From Dyadobacter alkalitolerans DSM 23607 (GTDB taxonomy: Bacteria > Bacteroidota > Bacteroidia > Cytophagales > Spirosomataceae): a stretch of DNA of 64,000 bases. The DNA lies in NCBI RefSeq assembly GCF_000428845.1, contig NZ_AUAS01000004.1, positions 248,001 through 312,000 of the forward strand, written 5' to 3'. Both the position numbers and the translations under genes were made by a program. The notes beneath the pieces are model-generated. The model searched no databases and was not told where the DNA came from. It saw only the letters and a list, made by a program, of their open reading frames with translations. Positions 54,465 through 62,938 of the stretch are shown here, in pieces (the stretch's first letter is position 1; every line of letters begins with the position of its first letter).

Positions 54465-56138
54465 ATGATTCAATTCGATTTTAACTGGTCAGATCCCGCT
54501 AATCTCATCATTCTCACACTGGCCCTTGCGCTGCTGCCTTTGCAATTATGGTTGATCTTGCGCAGCAATAAGGACAGTCATCTCACCCCTCGGCTTTGGA
54601 TCAGCCTAGGTTTGAATGTGCTATTATGGCTTACAGTCGTAGCTTTTATTATCCAGCCTTATTTGCTGAGGGAAGCCACAACAGTCACTGGTTATTTTGT
54701 CGGCAAAGATGTTCCTGTAAATAAAGCCAATGCATTGAGAGACAGTATCGGCAATGTGAAACAAGCAATTACCAGTGATTTCGAAGATGCGAGTTTCGAT
54801 ACATTGATTCTGGCAGGGCAGGATTTTCAGCCCGAACTGTTTAAGATGATCCTCCGCGCGCAAGCAGCCCCCAAGATGATCCAATGGATTCCCTATTTTC
54901 CGGAAGATAAATGGCAGAGATTAAATTGGAAGGGAATTTTACGGAAGGGCGAAATGCAAATTGTGCGCGGCAATATGTACTCATCCCAGCCGCAGATTTT
55001 GAAACTGGAATATGGAGAACAAACGCTCGATAGCATTGCATTGCATACAGGTTTTAACCAGGTTCGGTTGCAATTTCCAGTGTTTTCCGAAGGGAGGACG
55101 CTTGTTGCGCTTGCTATGGACGATAAGATTCGCGACACCATCCGTTTTTACGCGCGACCATCGCAGAAACTCGCATTTCAGTTCATTCTGGACAGCCCCG
55201 ATTTTGAAAGCCGTGCATTGGCAAACTGGCTGGGCAAGTCGGGACATTCGGTAATCTATGCAACAACATTGTCCAAGAACATCAAAAGTCAGCAGACGAT
55301 TAATAAAGCGAAAGATCCGGATGTTATTATTACCGACGCTGGGAATGCTGGTAATGGGTTGGTAAAGAAGATTTTATCACTTGGTAAAAGTGTTTTGTTT
55401 ATCAATGTTACCAAGCCAGATGAAGAAATTACAGCCGTAAATGCTGCCCTGGGAACCCGGCTGAATATTAAGCGGATATCGGCTGAGGAAACAGTTCCGG
55501 TACATTCAGGTCTTACAGCACTGCCTTTCCGGTTTGTGCCTGGCAATCGTTATTTTGTTTCCAAAACATTGCCCGTAGCAGTCGAAAAAATGCGGGGTAG
55601 GGTGGCCGTGAGCTTGTTGAACGAAACTTACCCGCTTCAACTTGCAGGGGATGGTGCCGCATATCAACGCATCTGGGATGCAGTGTTGGCGCCTGTTTTA
55701 CCGGCAACAGGAGGCAATATTGACATTCAAGCGCCTCTTTTCGAAGGCATTAATGCCAGTGTTACATCAAATGGATTTCCTAATGCATTAAAATCTTTCG
55801 AGATCGGGTCTGACTCCTTGTTTCTGAACCGTTCTGTTATCAATCCACAATCAGCCAACGCGGATTTTAAGCCCACCGAAACTGGCTGGATCGGCTCAAA
55901 CGATTCGTTAGGCATTGAATTGTTTGTAGAAAACCAGGCCAATATGGAAGAAATATATAACACAGCCAAGCTAACGGATTTTATCAAATCCTATAACAGA
56001 CTGCAAGCAAGACTGGAAACTGAATCAGGCATTTCCAAACAAACACCAAATGAAGTTAAGCAGAAACTTTCGGACTGGATGTGGTTCGCGCTGCTTATTG
56101 TCTGCCTGCTAGGTGTTTGGATCGAGCGTAAGTTATAG
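54465..56138 (+). CDS. BatA-like membrane protein, last gene of the MoxR locus
   Basis: A 557-residue protein with two N-terminal helices (IILTLALALLPLQLWLIL; LWISLGLNVLLWLTVVAFII) and a C-terminal one (WMWFALLIVCLLGVWIERKL). The interior includes a periplasmic domain with FDTLILAGQDFQPELF and an alpha/beta part with DPDVIITDAGNAGNGLVKKI and SVLFINVTKPDEE, resembling glutaminase-amidotransferase-like domains of other Bat-locus proteins. It starts 31 bp after the DUF4175-like gene. Function is presumably linked to the MoxR system; no catalytic residues can be named. Confidence 0.8.
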   Translation: MIQFDFNWSDPANLIILTLALALLPLQLWLILRSNKDSHLTPRLWISLGLNVLLWLTVVAFIIQPYLLREATTVTGYFVGKDVPVNKANALRDSIGNVKQAITSDFEDASFDTLILAGQDFQPELFKMILRAQAAPKMIQWIPYFPEDKWQRLNWKGILRKGEMQIVRGNMYSSQPQILKLEYGEQTLDSIALHTGFNQVRLQFPVFSEGRTLVALAMDDKIRDTIRFYARPSQKLAFQFILDSPDFESRALANWLGKSGHSVIYATTLSKNIKSQQTINKAKDPDVIITDAGNAGNGLVKKILSLGKSVLFINVTKPDEEITAVNAALGTRLNIKRISAEETVPVHSGLTALPFRFVPGNRYFVSKTLPVAVEKMRGRVAVSLLNETYPLQLAGDGAAYQRIWDAVLAPVLPATGGNIDIQAPLFEGINASVTSNGFPNALKSFEIGSDSLFLNRSVINPQSANADFKPTETGWIGSNDSLGIELFVENQANMEEIYNTAKLTDFIKSYNRLQARLETESGISKQTPNEVKQKLSDWMWFALLIVCLLGVWIERKL

Positions 56139-56335
56139 CTGCTTCTCCATTTCCTCCGCGCCTTTTTAGAATAAAAATTAAAAAGACTGTCCTGAACCGC
56201 GATAGAGTTGCAATCGACCCAATTCTGAGCGTTGCAACACAGGTAGCTTGTAAAAATTACGACAGGGATTATCAGGAACTTCATGTTTTGCTTATTTCTT
56301 CTGGCCAGTCCAAGATAGCGATTGCCACGCGTATT

Positions 56336-57688
56336 TCAGTTATCCAAGAGCTGTCCGACGCCTGCTTTTCTCAGAATTACCTGCCCGAGCCGTTCCTGGG
56401 AAATGCCGTTTTCAATTTGGTATGTGTTAACAAAATGGTCGCCATTGATATGTGTTTTGAAGCATCGAAAGCAAATCTGCAAATCATTTTCATAATGTTG
56501 CAGCAGCGGTTCCAAATGTGTTGAAACCAGGAAAAGGGATTTTTGCTTTTTTTTTATAAAACCGTCGATAACCGTCATTGAGCAATGTAAAGAATCTTCC
56601 TGGTTCGTTCCCCTGAACAACTCGTCAATGATAACGAAGCAGGATTCTTGGGCATGGAGGGCTTCCGCAATGACTTTGATACGCATAACCTCGCCGAAAA
56701 AGTGGCTGTAACCTAACGCAATGTTGTCGGAAAGGTGAATGGAAGTGAATAGTCTGTCTGCAAATGTTAGTTGGAGCGTTGCTGCGGGAACGGGAAAGCC
56801 GGCATGCGCAAGATAGACGGCGATCCCGCAGGTTTTTAGAAAAGTAGTTTTACCACTCGTATTAGCTCCCGTAAGCATGCAAACGGGCGTTTCGCTCTGC
56901 AGGGCAAGACTGTTAGGAACCGCTTTTTCGATCAAAGGATGCCATATCTGTTCGGCATTAAAATGGACTTGTTCGGGATTTGTTACAAAAATCGGAAATT
57001 GAAGGTTGTGAATAGTGGCTGTTAAGGCAATGCTCCGGAGGGCGTCGAGCTTGTAGAAAATGTCCAGGATTTTCCGAAAGTCTTTCTTATTTGAGATGCG
57101 TAGAAAATAATCCCAGAAGAAAATAGTCCGCCTGGTCAGCTTGCTATCCTGTATTTTCAGCAAACTATTCATGCCTTTTTTATTGAGAAAAGCTTTCAGG
57201 AAAAGAATGTCATCAGCCAGAAGTTCGGGGAGTGCTCCGGGAAGTTCAGTGATCATTTCTTCAATGGCTTTTAAAAGCCTGAATGTTGCTGTAAAACCGC
57301 TTCGGACAATGTAAAATTCGGAAGGATTACGCCATGAGAAAATCCAGGTGTCGAACCAGTGCTGGAACACATCCGGCGACATCGAATAGGCAATATTGGA
57401 GGCATAGTAAGCCTCTGCGGCGGAAACGTAGGTCCTGGGAATGTCTGCTTTGAATGCGTCTGGCGTCTGAATAAATGCTTTCACCAGTTCATGAAATGAA
57501 TCTATTCCATCCAGGGAGCGCTTTGGATTTAACAGCATTTCCCGCAGGGAATCCCGCCCGCCTTCGGTCGCGGTGTGGTCGAAAAAATGAAGAACGCTTA
57601 AATCCTGGGAGCTTTTGGGAAGGATTTGTAATTCTTGGAGCGTTTGGAGATCGATGGGATGCATTTTGAAGATTTCGATGATCTTCAA
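56336..57688 (-). CDS. MutS-like ATPase lacking the mismatch-recognition domain
   Basis: A 450-residue protein with a helical lever-like N-terminal part and the MutS domain V ATPase: Walker A in TGANTSGKTTFLKTCGIA (about 271-285), FTSIHLSDNIALGYSHFFGE, Walker B in CFVIIDELFRGTNQEDS and the H-loop SLFLVSTHLEPLL. Domains I and II of MutS and the Smr domain of MutS2 are absent, so it is one of the short MutS-like proteins of Bacteroidota, whose substrate is unknown. ATG 57664 is a possible alternative start. It is 38 bp downstream of the kai operon's kinase on the same strand. Confidence 0.87.
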   Translation of the reverse strand: MKIIEIFKMHPIDLQTLQELQILPKSSQDLSVLHFFDHTATEGGRDSLREMLLNPKRSLDGIDSFHELVKAFIQTPDAFKADIPRTYVSAAEAYYASNIAYSMSPDVFQHWFDTWIFSWRNPSEFYIVRSGFTATFRLLKAIEEMITELPGALPELLADDILFLKAFLNKKGMNSLLKIQDSKLTRRTIFFWDYFLRISNKKDFRKILDIFYKLDALRSIALTATIHNLQFPIFVTNPEQVHFNAEQIWHPLIEKAVPNSLALQSETPVCMLTGANTSGKTTFLKTCGIAVYLAHAGFPVPAATLQLTFADRLFTSIHLSDNIALGYSHFFGEVMRIKVIAEALHAQESCFVIIDELFRGTNQEDSLHCSMTVIDGFIKKKQKSLFLVSTHLEPLLQHYENDLQICFRCFKTHINGDHFVNTYQIENGISQERLGQVILRKAGVGQLLDN

Positions 57689-57726
57689 AATTATACATTA
57701 ACCGATAAGCGAAATCTTAAAAATAG

Positions 57727-59031
57727 TTAAATCCCATGCGTCAAAACACGCTGATTTACAGGTAATGTCAGTTCAAAAACGGCGCCTTCGCCTTCTTTGC
57801 TGGAAACAGTAATGCTTCCATTATGCTTGTCAATGATCTTTTTGGTAATGGCGAGACCAATGCCGGATCCTTCATACTTGTCTTTGGTATTTAACCGCTC
57901 AAACAAAGAGAAAATCTTCTCGTTATACAGCTCGTCAAAACCAATGCCGTTGTCAGAAATCGTAATGAAGCAGGTCCGTGCCGTTGAAGCATCTTTCAAT
58001 GCACCTTCCGCTTCCTCATGAACGCCTCCCGAAATGCGTATCACCGGCGCAAGCCCGGGTTTGGAGAACTTGATAGAGTTGCTGATCAAGTTTTGGAAAA
58101 CCTGTTTAATTTGTCCTCTGTTGACTTCGATATCAGGCAATTGATCAACAATAACTTCTGCATTCTTTTCTAAAATAAGGATCTCATAATCTTCCAGCAC
58201 CTCACTAACGACCTCATTTAAGCTGGTCAATGAATAGTTGTTAAGATTAGTAGAAAGCCTTGAATAGCTGAGGATATCGGTGATCATGTTGCGCATTCTT
58301 TGAGAAGATGCGATGATTTTGTCCAGATATGTAATGTTCTCTTCCGTCAGCTCATCGACCAGCTTGTTCCTGAGTATCGTGGAGAAAATTAATATTTTGC
58401 GCAGCGGTTCCTGCAAGTCGTGGGAGGCTACGGATGCAAATTGTTGTAGGTCATGGTTGCTGGTTTCCAGCTCGGTGTTAATCTCGGCGAGACGCAAGTT
58501 GTTCTGTTTCAGCAGTTGTTGAATTTCTTTCTGGAAAGACAAGTCTGTCAATATAATGCTCAGCGCCGGGCCCTCGTCCAATTGCAGCATGGTTACGGAC
58601 AGCTGGCAAGGAACCTGTGCGCCGCCTCTGCTAATGCAAAGCTCTGTTTTGCTATCCTCGCTCCATCCGTTATCGAAAAGATCCAGGTATATTTCCAGAA
58701 ATCCATCGGCAATGAAATCGGCGAAATGCAGCCCCACCACTTTGGAAAGCGGGAGGTTGATCATAGACGCGAACATGGAGTTGCAATACAGTATTAGGCC
58801 CTCATGATTGAGCGTTACAGCTCCTTCATTCATTTTCTCAATGAAAACGCGATAAGTTTGGTCGGCGGTTTTCAATGTAAAAAGCTGATGCCCGCCGTCG
58901 GGATTCTGAACAACCAATGCATCCACTTGCCCGGAACGGATCGCATGAATGGTCTCCGTAGCTTCTTCAAGTTGCGCGTGCAGCTCTTCGTTCTCCCTTA
59001 ACAGCTCTTCATATGTCTTATGCGTGTTCAT
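57727..59031 (-). CDS. PAS-domain histidine kinase of the kai operon
   Basis: A 434-residue soluble kinase. A short coiled N-terminus (YEELLRENEELHAQLEEATE) precedes a PAS domain (about 55-170; LILYCNSMFASMINLP), then HisKA with VASHDLQEPLRK (phosphoacceptor His204) and HATPase with NLISNSIKFSK (N box), ISDNGIGFDE (G1) and GSGIGLAITKK (G2). It has no membrane segment. Its ATG overlaps the stop of the second kaiB by 4 bp (59028-59031). In cyanobacteria KaiB/KaiC signal through SasA, which carries a KaiB-like sensor; here the sensor is a PAS domain and separate KaiBs may contact KaiC. Confidence 0.92.
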   Translation of the reverse strand: MNTHKTYEELLRENEELHAQLEEATETIHAIRSGQVDALVVQNPDGGHQLFTLKTADQTYRVFIEKMNEGAVTLNHEGLILYCNSMFASMINLPLSKVVGLHFADFIADGFLEIYLDLFDNGWSEDSKTELCISRGGAQVPCQLSVTMLQLDEGPALSIILTDLSFQKEIQQLLKQNNLRLAEINTELETSNHDLQQFASVASHDLQEPLRKILIFSTILRNKLVDELTEENITYLDKIIASSQRMRNMITDILSYSRLSTNLNNYSLTSLNEVVSEVLEDYEILILEKNAEVIVDQLPDIEVNRGQIKQVFQNLISNSIKFSKPGLAPVIRISGGVHEEAEGALKDASTARTCFITISDNGIGFDELYNEKIFSLFERLNTKDKYEGSGIGLAITKKIIDKHNGSITVSSKEGEGAVFELTLPVNQRVLTHGI

Positions 59032-59351
59032 GTTCCAATTGAAATTCCCAGACCTTTGAGTACTTTTTCTGTATCGGACATGTCTCCGATCAGTCTTCGT
59101 GCCGGTAGCGGCGCACTTTTAATGAGTAGAGGTAAGGCAATGATCTGTTCTTTTTCGGCTATGGTTTTTTGTTGGTAAACATCAATGATTTCCAGAGAGT
59201 ATCTGTCTTTGAGGTATGTTTCACAGATTTCCTTTACATTAACGACTGCCCTTCTGGAATTGATGGACGCGCCTGTAATGAACAGCCTTAGCTCATAGTG
59301 AATATCATCTTCATCCCCGTTTGACGGCATAATGTCTGTGTTATCGCTCAT
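59028..59351 (-). CDS. kaiB: KaiB-like protein, second copy
   Basis: A 107-residue KaiB with a 17-residue acidic N-terminal extension ([14 protein letters not shown]). The core keeps the thioredoxin-like pattern: [40 protein letters not shown] and [20 protein letters not shown]. Conserved KaiB positions such as the A[LI]P.L.K..P.P..R..IGD segment are present. It overlaps the first kaiB and the kinase gene by 4 bp on either side. It is more divergent than the first copy and may bind another partner, as with KaiB3-type proteins. Confidence 0.93.
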   Translation of the reverse strand: MSDNTDIMPSNGDEDDIHYELRLFITGASINSRRAVVNVKEICETYLKDRYSLEIIDVYQQKTIAEKEQIIALPLLIKSAPLPARRLIGDMSDTEKVLKGLGISIGT

Positions 59352-59647
59352 TCTGTTCTCTTTGCAGGGCGTATATTAAGTCCAACCAATACTTTTTCCT
59401 CGTTCGAAAGGTCGCCGATAATCTTGCGGATTGGCTCAGGGACTTTTTTCACAAGCGTAGGAATAGCAAGTATCTGGTCGCCCTCAGCCAATTGCGGTTG
59501 TAACAGCAGATCAATTACTTCAATGACATATTTATCCTTTAAATATTCTTCACAGTATTTTTTAAGATTAGCGAGCGCGGTGACCGATTTGGTGGTTTTG
59601 CCGGCTACATACAATCTAAGCTCCCATATTTCTGCTGCGTCTTCCAT
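59348..59647 (-). CDS. kaiB: KaiB protein, first copy
   Basis: A 99-residue KaiB with canonical length. It has [40 protein letters not shown], the switch region [20 protein letters not shown] and [12 protein letters not shown]. KaiB is a fold-switching protein that docks on the phosphorylated CI ring of KaiC. It lies 22 bp downstream of kaiC and overlaps the second kaiB by 4 bp (ATGA at 59348-59351). All key family positions appear intact. Confidence 0.95.
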   Translation of the reverse strand: MEDAAEIWELRLYVAGKTTKSVTALANLKKYCEEYLKDKYVIEVIDLLLQPQLAEGDQILAIPTLVKKVPEPIRKIIGDLSNEEKVLVGLNIRPAKRTE

Positions 59648-59669
59648 TTATATCTGATTGGTGCGGTTT

Positions 59670-61385
59670 TTACTCCTTTTTTTTGCCATCCCGAATCTGG
59701 GAAAGTTCCTGCCGGTTCTTTTCGAAGACTTCTTTTTTTAGCTCATCTTCAATAAAGGTTTTATTCAGCTCCTCTTGCAAGGATGCGAATTCTTCTTTCA
59801 GGCTTTCAATTTTGGCTTCCAGCACCATTTTTTTCCGCTCAATCTCTCTGTCTTTTCTTGATACTGCATGGTCGCGCAACACAACACCCGTTTGTTCGAG
59901 CAGTTGTTGTGCCTCTCTTGCTGATCCCGTAAGTACACCCTCTGGTCCCAGGAACACATCCACGAGATCCAATCCATTATCACTGATCACGAACTCCCGC
60001 ACCTGATTGGAATGTTTCATCCCACGGGATTTCATTACATACAGACCTCTGTTGCGCTCGCCGTTCATCTCAATGTCGCGGATAAGCAGCCAGGCGTCTA
60101 CCAGGGAAGAAATACTTTCGTCTGTCTGTTCAGAAATGCTATCGTTTAAAGAGAGCGCCGTAAACAGGACGGTAGTTTCCTCTGCCTGAAGAAAATCGAT
60201 CAGCCTGATGAGCACACTTTTTACTTCACTTACGGACCCGACCGTAATCAGGTTTGTTATCGGATCCACGATAACCGTTTTTGGTTTGAACTGTGTGATC
60301 AGTTTATTTATCGAAAGCAAATGCATTTCCAGCCCGTTCAATGTGGGGCGGGAAGCATGGAATTTCAACAGGCCATTGTCGATATGACTTTGCAAATCGA
60401 CGCCTATGGAGCGCATGTTGCGCACGATCTGTTTGGGCGATTCTTCGAAAGCAAAATAAATACAGCGATCGCCGTTCAGGCAGGTTTCGTTAGCAAATGA
60501 GCCTGCAATGCTTGTTTTCCCCGTCCCGGCGGTTCCAGATACAAGAATGCTGCTTCCTTCAAAAAAACCTTCTCCGCCCAGCATTTTATTCAATGCCGGA
60601 ATGCCGGATGAAATGCGTTTGCTGGATGCATTGTGGGATAAAGTCAGGGAAGTAACCGGCAAAACTGAAATGCCATCTTCATCAATCAGGAACGGATATT
60701 CGTTGGTGCCGTGTACTGAGCCTCTGTATTTGACAATGCGCAGCAACCGTGTTGAAATCTTATTGGCAACACGGTGATCCAGCAAAATCACGCAATCGGA
60801 CACATATTCTTCCAATCCCTGGCGTGTCAGCGAGCCTTCACCGCGTTCGCCTGTTATAATGGTCGTTACGTTTTTCTCTTTGAGCCATTCAAATAATCTC
60901 CGCAACTCGGCGCGTATAATTGCCTCATTGTTCAATCCTGAAAAAAGACTTTCAATGGTGTCTAAAACAACGCGTTTTGCACCAATGCTGTCAATGGCGT
61001 GACCTAGTCTGATGAACAGCCCGTCGAGGTCATACTCTCCTGTCTCCTCAATCTCACTTCTTTCGATGTGAACATGGTCCAGCTTGATGAGCTTGTCTTT
61101 TTGCATCCGGTCCAGATCGAAACCAAGGGAAGCAACATTGATGGTCAATTCTTCACTTTTTTCCTCAAATGCAACAAACACGCCAGGCTCTCCGAATTGA
61201 AGTGCGCCATGGACCAGAAATTCAATAGAAAAAAGTGTTTTGCCGCATCCGGCAGAGCCACAAATCAATGTGGGCCTACCCTGAGGAAGCCCGCCGAGGG
61301 TAATTTCATCGAGACCTTTGATGCCTGTTCGTGCCTTCTGCAATGCTAGAAGACCGATTATTGAGTCAGAGGAGTTGGAGTTCAT
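59670..61385 (-). CDS. kaiC: KaiC-family dual RecA-like ATPase with C-terminal coiled coil
   Basis: A 571-residue KaiC. CI has Walker A GSAGCGKT (43-50) and catalytic Glu pair AFEEKSEE (74-75); CII has GTAGTGKT (284-291) and FAFEESP (314-315). Aligned to Synechococcus KaiC, the phosphorylation segment reads TDESISSLVD: Thr421 matches T426, Ser426 matches S431, and Ser427 replaces T432. The RGMKHSNQVREFVISD segment is conserved. After GSAR (490) the KaiA-binding tail is replaced by about 80 residues of charged coiled coil (KMVLEAKIESLKEEF, EELNKTFIEDELKKEVFEKN). It heads an operon with two kaiB and a kinase; no kaiA is seen. Confidence 0.95.
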   Translation of the reverse strand: MNSNSSDSIIGLLALQKARTGIKGLDEITLGGLPQGRPTLICGSAGCGKTLFSIEFLVHGALQFGEPGVFVAFEEKSEELTINVASLGFDLDRMQKDKLIKLDHVHIERSEIEETGEYDLDGLFIRLGHAIDSIGAKRVVLDTIESLFSGLNNEAIIRAELRRLFEWLKEKNVTTIITGERGEGSLTRQGLEEYVSDCVILLDHRVANKISTRLLRIVKYRGSVHGTNEYPFLIDEDGISVLPVTSLTLSHNASSKRISSGIPALNKMLGGEGFFEGSSILVSGTAGTGKTSIAGSFANETCLNGDRCIYFAFEESPKQIVRNMRSIGVDLQSHIDNGLLKFHASRPTLNGLEMHLLSINKLITQFKPKTVIVDPITNLITVGSVSEVKSVLIRLIDFLQAEETTVLFTALSLNDSISEQTDESISSLVDAWLLIRDIEMNGERNRGLYVMKSRGMKHSNQVREFVISDNGLDLVDVFLGPEGVLTGSAREAQQLLEQTGVVLRDHAVSRKDREIERKKMVLEAKIESLKEEFASLQEELNKTFIEDELKKEVFEKNRQELSQIRDGKKKE

Positions 61386-61415
61386 TTGATTAAGCTATTC
61401 TGATTTCACTTCGGT

Positions 61416-61440
61416 TAAATGTGTGTTGGAAGCACATTTA
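61416..61440 (-). promoter_or_regulatory. Perfect 8-bp inverted repeat upstream of kaiC
   Basis: TAAATGTG (61416-61423) and CACATTTA (61433-61440) are separated by 9 bp and end 30 bp before the kaiC ATG. A TATTTG lies directly next to it on the upstream side, which may be part of the -7 box. The dyad could be the operator for the neighbouring LuxR-type regulator or a leader hairpin. Confidence 0.5.
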
Positions 61441-61523
61441 CAAATACCGTACCAATTGTTTTTTTGAGTCGTTGCACAAAAAACATTCGTAACAATGGTT
61501 CGTCTTCACCCAAAGTGCGTATG

Positions 61524-61922
61524 CTAGGAGAGAAACTGCTCGGTCAATTGAATGCCAAGCTGGTTGAATTCTTCAAATGTGCTAGGCTTGGTAATGAAGC
61601 TATCGGCGCCCGCCTGGTAAGCTTTCTCAATTAACAATGTGTTGGAAGAGGTGGAAATCATCACTACCGGGACAGCAGACAGATCCGCATCTGCGCGGAT
61701 TGCAGCAATGGTTTCAAGGCCATTCATTTTGGGCATATTCATGTCCATCAGAATAAGTGATGCCTGTTGCCCGGGAAGCTGTTTCATTGCTTTGATCAGC
61801 TCCAGGCCGTTTTCAACCTCAATTATTTCGGTGGAGGCGTTGGCTGCCTGGATGGCTTGCCGTAGGAAGAAACGGTCGTCCTGATCGTCATCGGCCAAAT
61901 AAATCTTCTTTTGTTCCTTCAT
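61524..61922 (-). CDS. CheY-like response regulator (Rcp1 type) next to the kai operon
   Basis: A receiver-only protein of about 132 residues; ATG 61922 (MKEQKKIYLADDD) starts at the domain, the earlier frame start adds 13 unrelated residues. Acidic pocket LADDDQDDRFFLRQAI, phosphoacceptor in LILMDMNMPKMNGLE (about residue 60), Ser/Thr in VVMISTSSN and Lys in FITKPSTFEEF. This Rcp1-like class usually receives phosphate from soluble PAS or phytochrome kinases, which fits the kai-operon kinase. It lies 138 bp upstream of kaiC on the same strand. Confidence 0.9.
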   Translation of the reverse strand: MKEQKKIYLADDDQDDRFFLRQAIQAANASTEIIEVENGLELIKAMKQLPGQQASLILMDMNMPKMNGLETIAAIRADADLSAVPVVMISTSSNTLLIEKAYQAGADSFITKPSTFEEFNQLGIQLTEQFLS

Positions 61923-62018
61923 TTGAAGCTTGTGATTTACAAATATAATTTGAAATATCACATTGCGTAAATCTTCCGCAGCTAATTAAGCTAAAAAACA
62001 GAGAGAATTTGTAAGCCC

Positions 62019-62666
62019 TTATTTACCAGGGCTTCCGTTTTTGTAATGCTCTACCTTTACAAACATTTCGATGATAGTGGAAACTTCAAGTTTCTCAAAA
62101 ATCCGTGATTTATACGTGCTGACGGAGCTTCCTGTAATGTTCAGCTGTGTTGCTATTTCCTTCGTCCACTTGCCGTCAAGCAGCAGATCCATCACTTCCA
62201 GCTCCCTTTGAGACAGGTTTTCCAGCGGATGTTCACTGTTTGTATTGGCTTCGAAAGTGTGCCGCATGAGTTGTTGCTGCACCACGTCGCTTACATATCT
62301 TCCTTTTTCCAGGACGGATAAGATCGCCGTTTTGATGGTTTGCTGCGGTGAGTTTTTGGCAAGAAACCCGTTGGCCCCTGCTTTCAGGTAATGCATGGCG
62401 TAAAGTGCTTCGTCCATGCCTGAAAACACCAGGATGCAAACTTTCGGCTGTAATTTCCTGATTCTCGGGATCATGTTGAAACCTTCGCCACCAGGAATGT
62501 CAATGTCCAGGAAGATGAGATCAACGTGTGTGGAGGCGACTTGTGTGAGTGCTTCTTCAAAATTGGATGCTTCAAGAACATTGACCGAGCTAATGAGGTC
62601 GTTGATTAAAAAGCGGGTCGCCAGTCTGACAACTGAGTGGTCTTCTACAAGTAATATTTGTTTCAT
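62019..62666 (-). CDS. NarL/LuxR-type response regulator
   Basis: A 215-residue regulator; I chose ATG 62666 (MKQILLVEDHSVV) since the upstream frame adds 30 residues without domain similarity. Receiver: LLVEDHSVVR, phosphoacceptor in LIFLDIDIPGGEGF (about residue 53), Lys in GANGFLAKNSPQQT. Output: LuxR helix-turn-helix (about 145-205) with NLSQRELEVMDLLLDGKWTK and LNITGSSVSTYKSRIFEKL. It lies 96 bp upstream of the CheY-like gene and is a candidate output of the kai kinase, comparable in role to RpaA, by position only. Confidence 0.92.
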   Translation of the reverse strand: MKQILLVEDHSVVRLATRFLINDLISSVNVLEASNFEEALTQVASTHVDLIFLDIDIPGGEGFNMIPRIRKLQPKVCILVFSGMDEALYAMHYLKAGANGFLAKNSPQQTIKTAILSVLEKGRYVSDVVQQQLMRHTFEANTNSEHPLENLSQRELEVMDLLLDGKWTKEIATQLNITGSSVSTYKSRIFEKLEVSTIIEMFVKVEHYKNGSPGK

Positions 62667-62938
62667 TCTTGCTGTCAGGTATTTCAAAGTGAGTATGTGA
62701 GCTTGCCTTCCTTTAAAAATAGCGAATTTAACATACAACTTCTTATCAATAGCCAAACATTTGTAGAAATTATTCTAAAACGTGCACATGAACTGGGAGT
62801 ATCATTCCAGAGTCTTCGTATTATGTCAGCCGACAGCTACCTCCGCAGATGCGTTTTTGAAACCGTAAAACAAGACGTATTAAGTTGATAATGAGCATAA
62901 CGGTGGGTGTCATACGCATTAAGAGAACACCAGTTTAC

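Noticed and set aside
62658..62888. Plus-strand frame in the gap between the LuxR regulator and DeoR genes
   Set aside because: Partly antisense to the regulator start and without recognisable features; the gap 62667-62938 is left empty.
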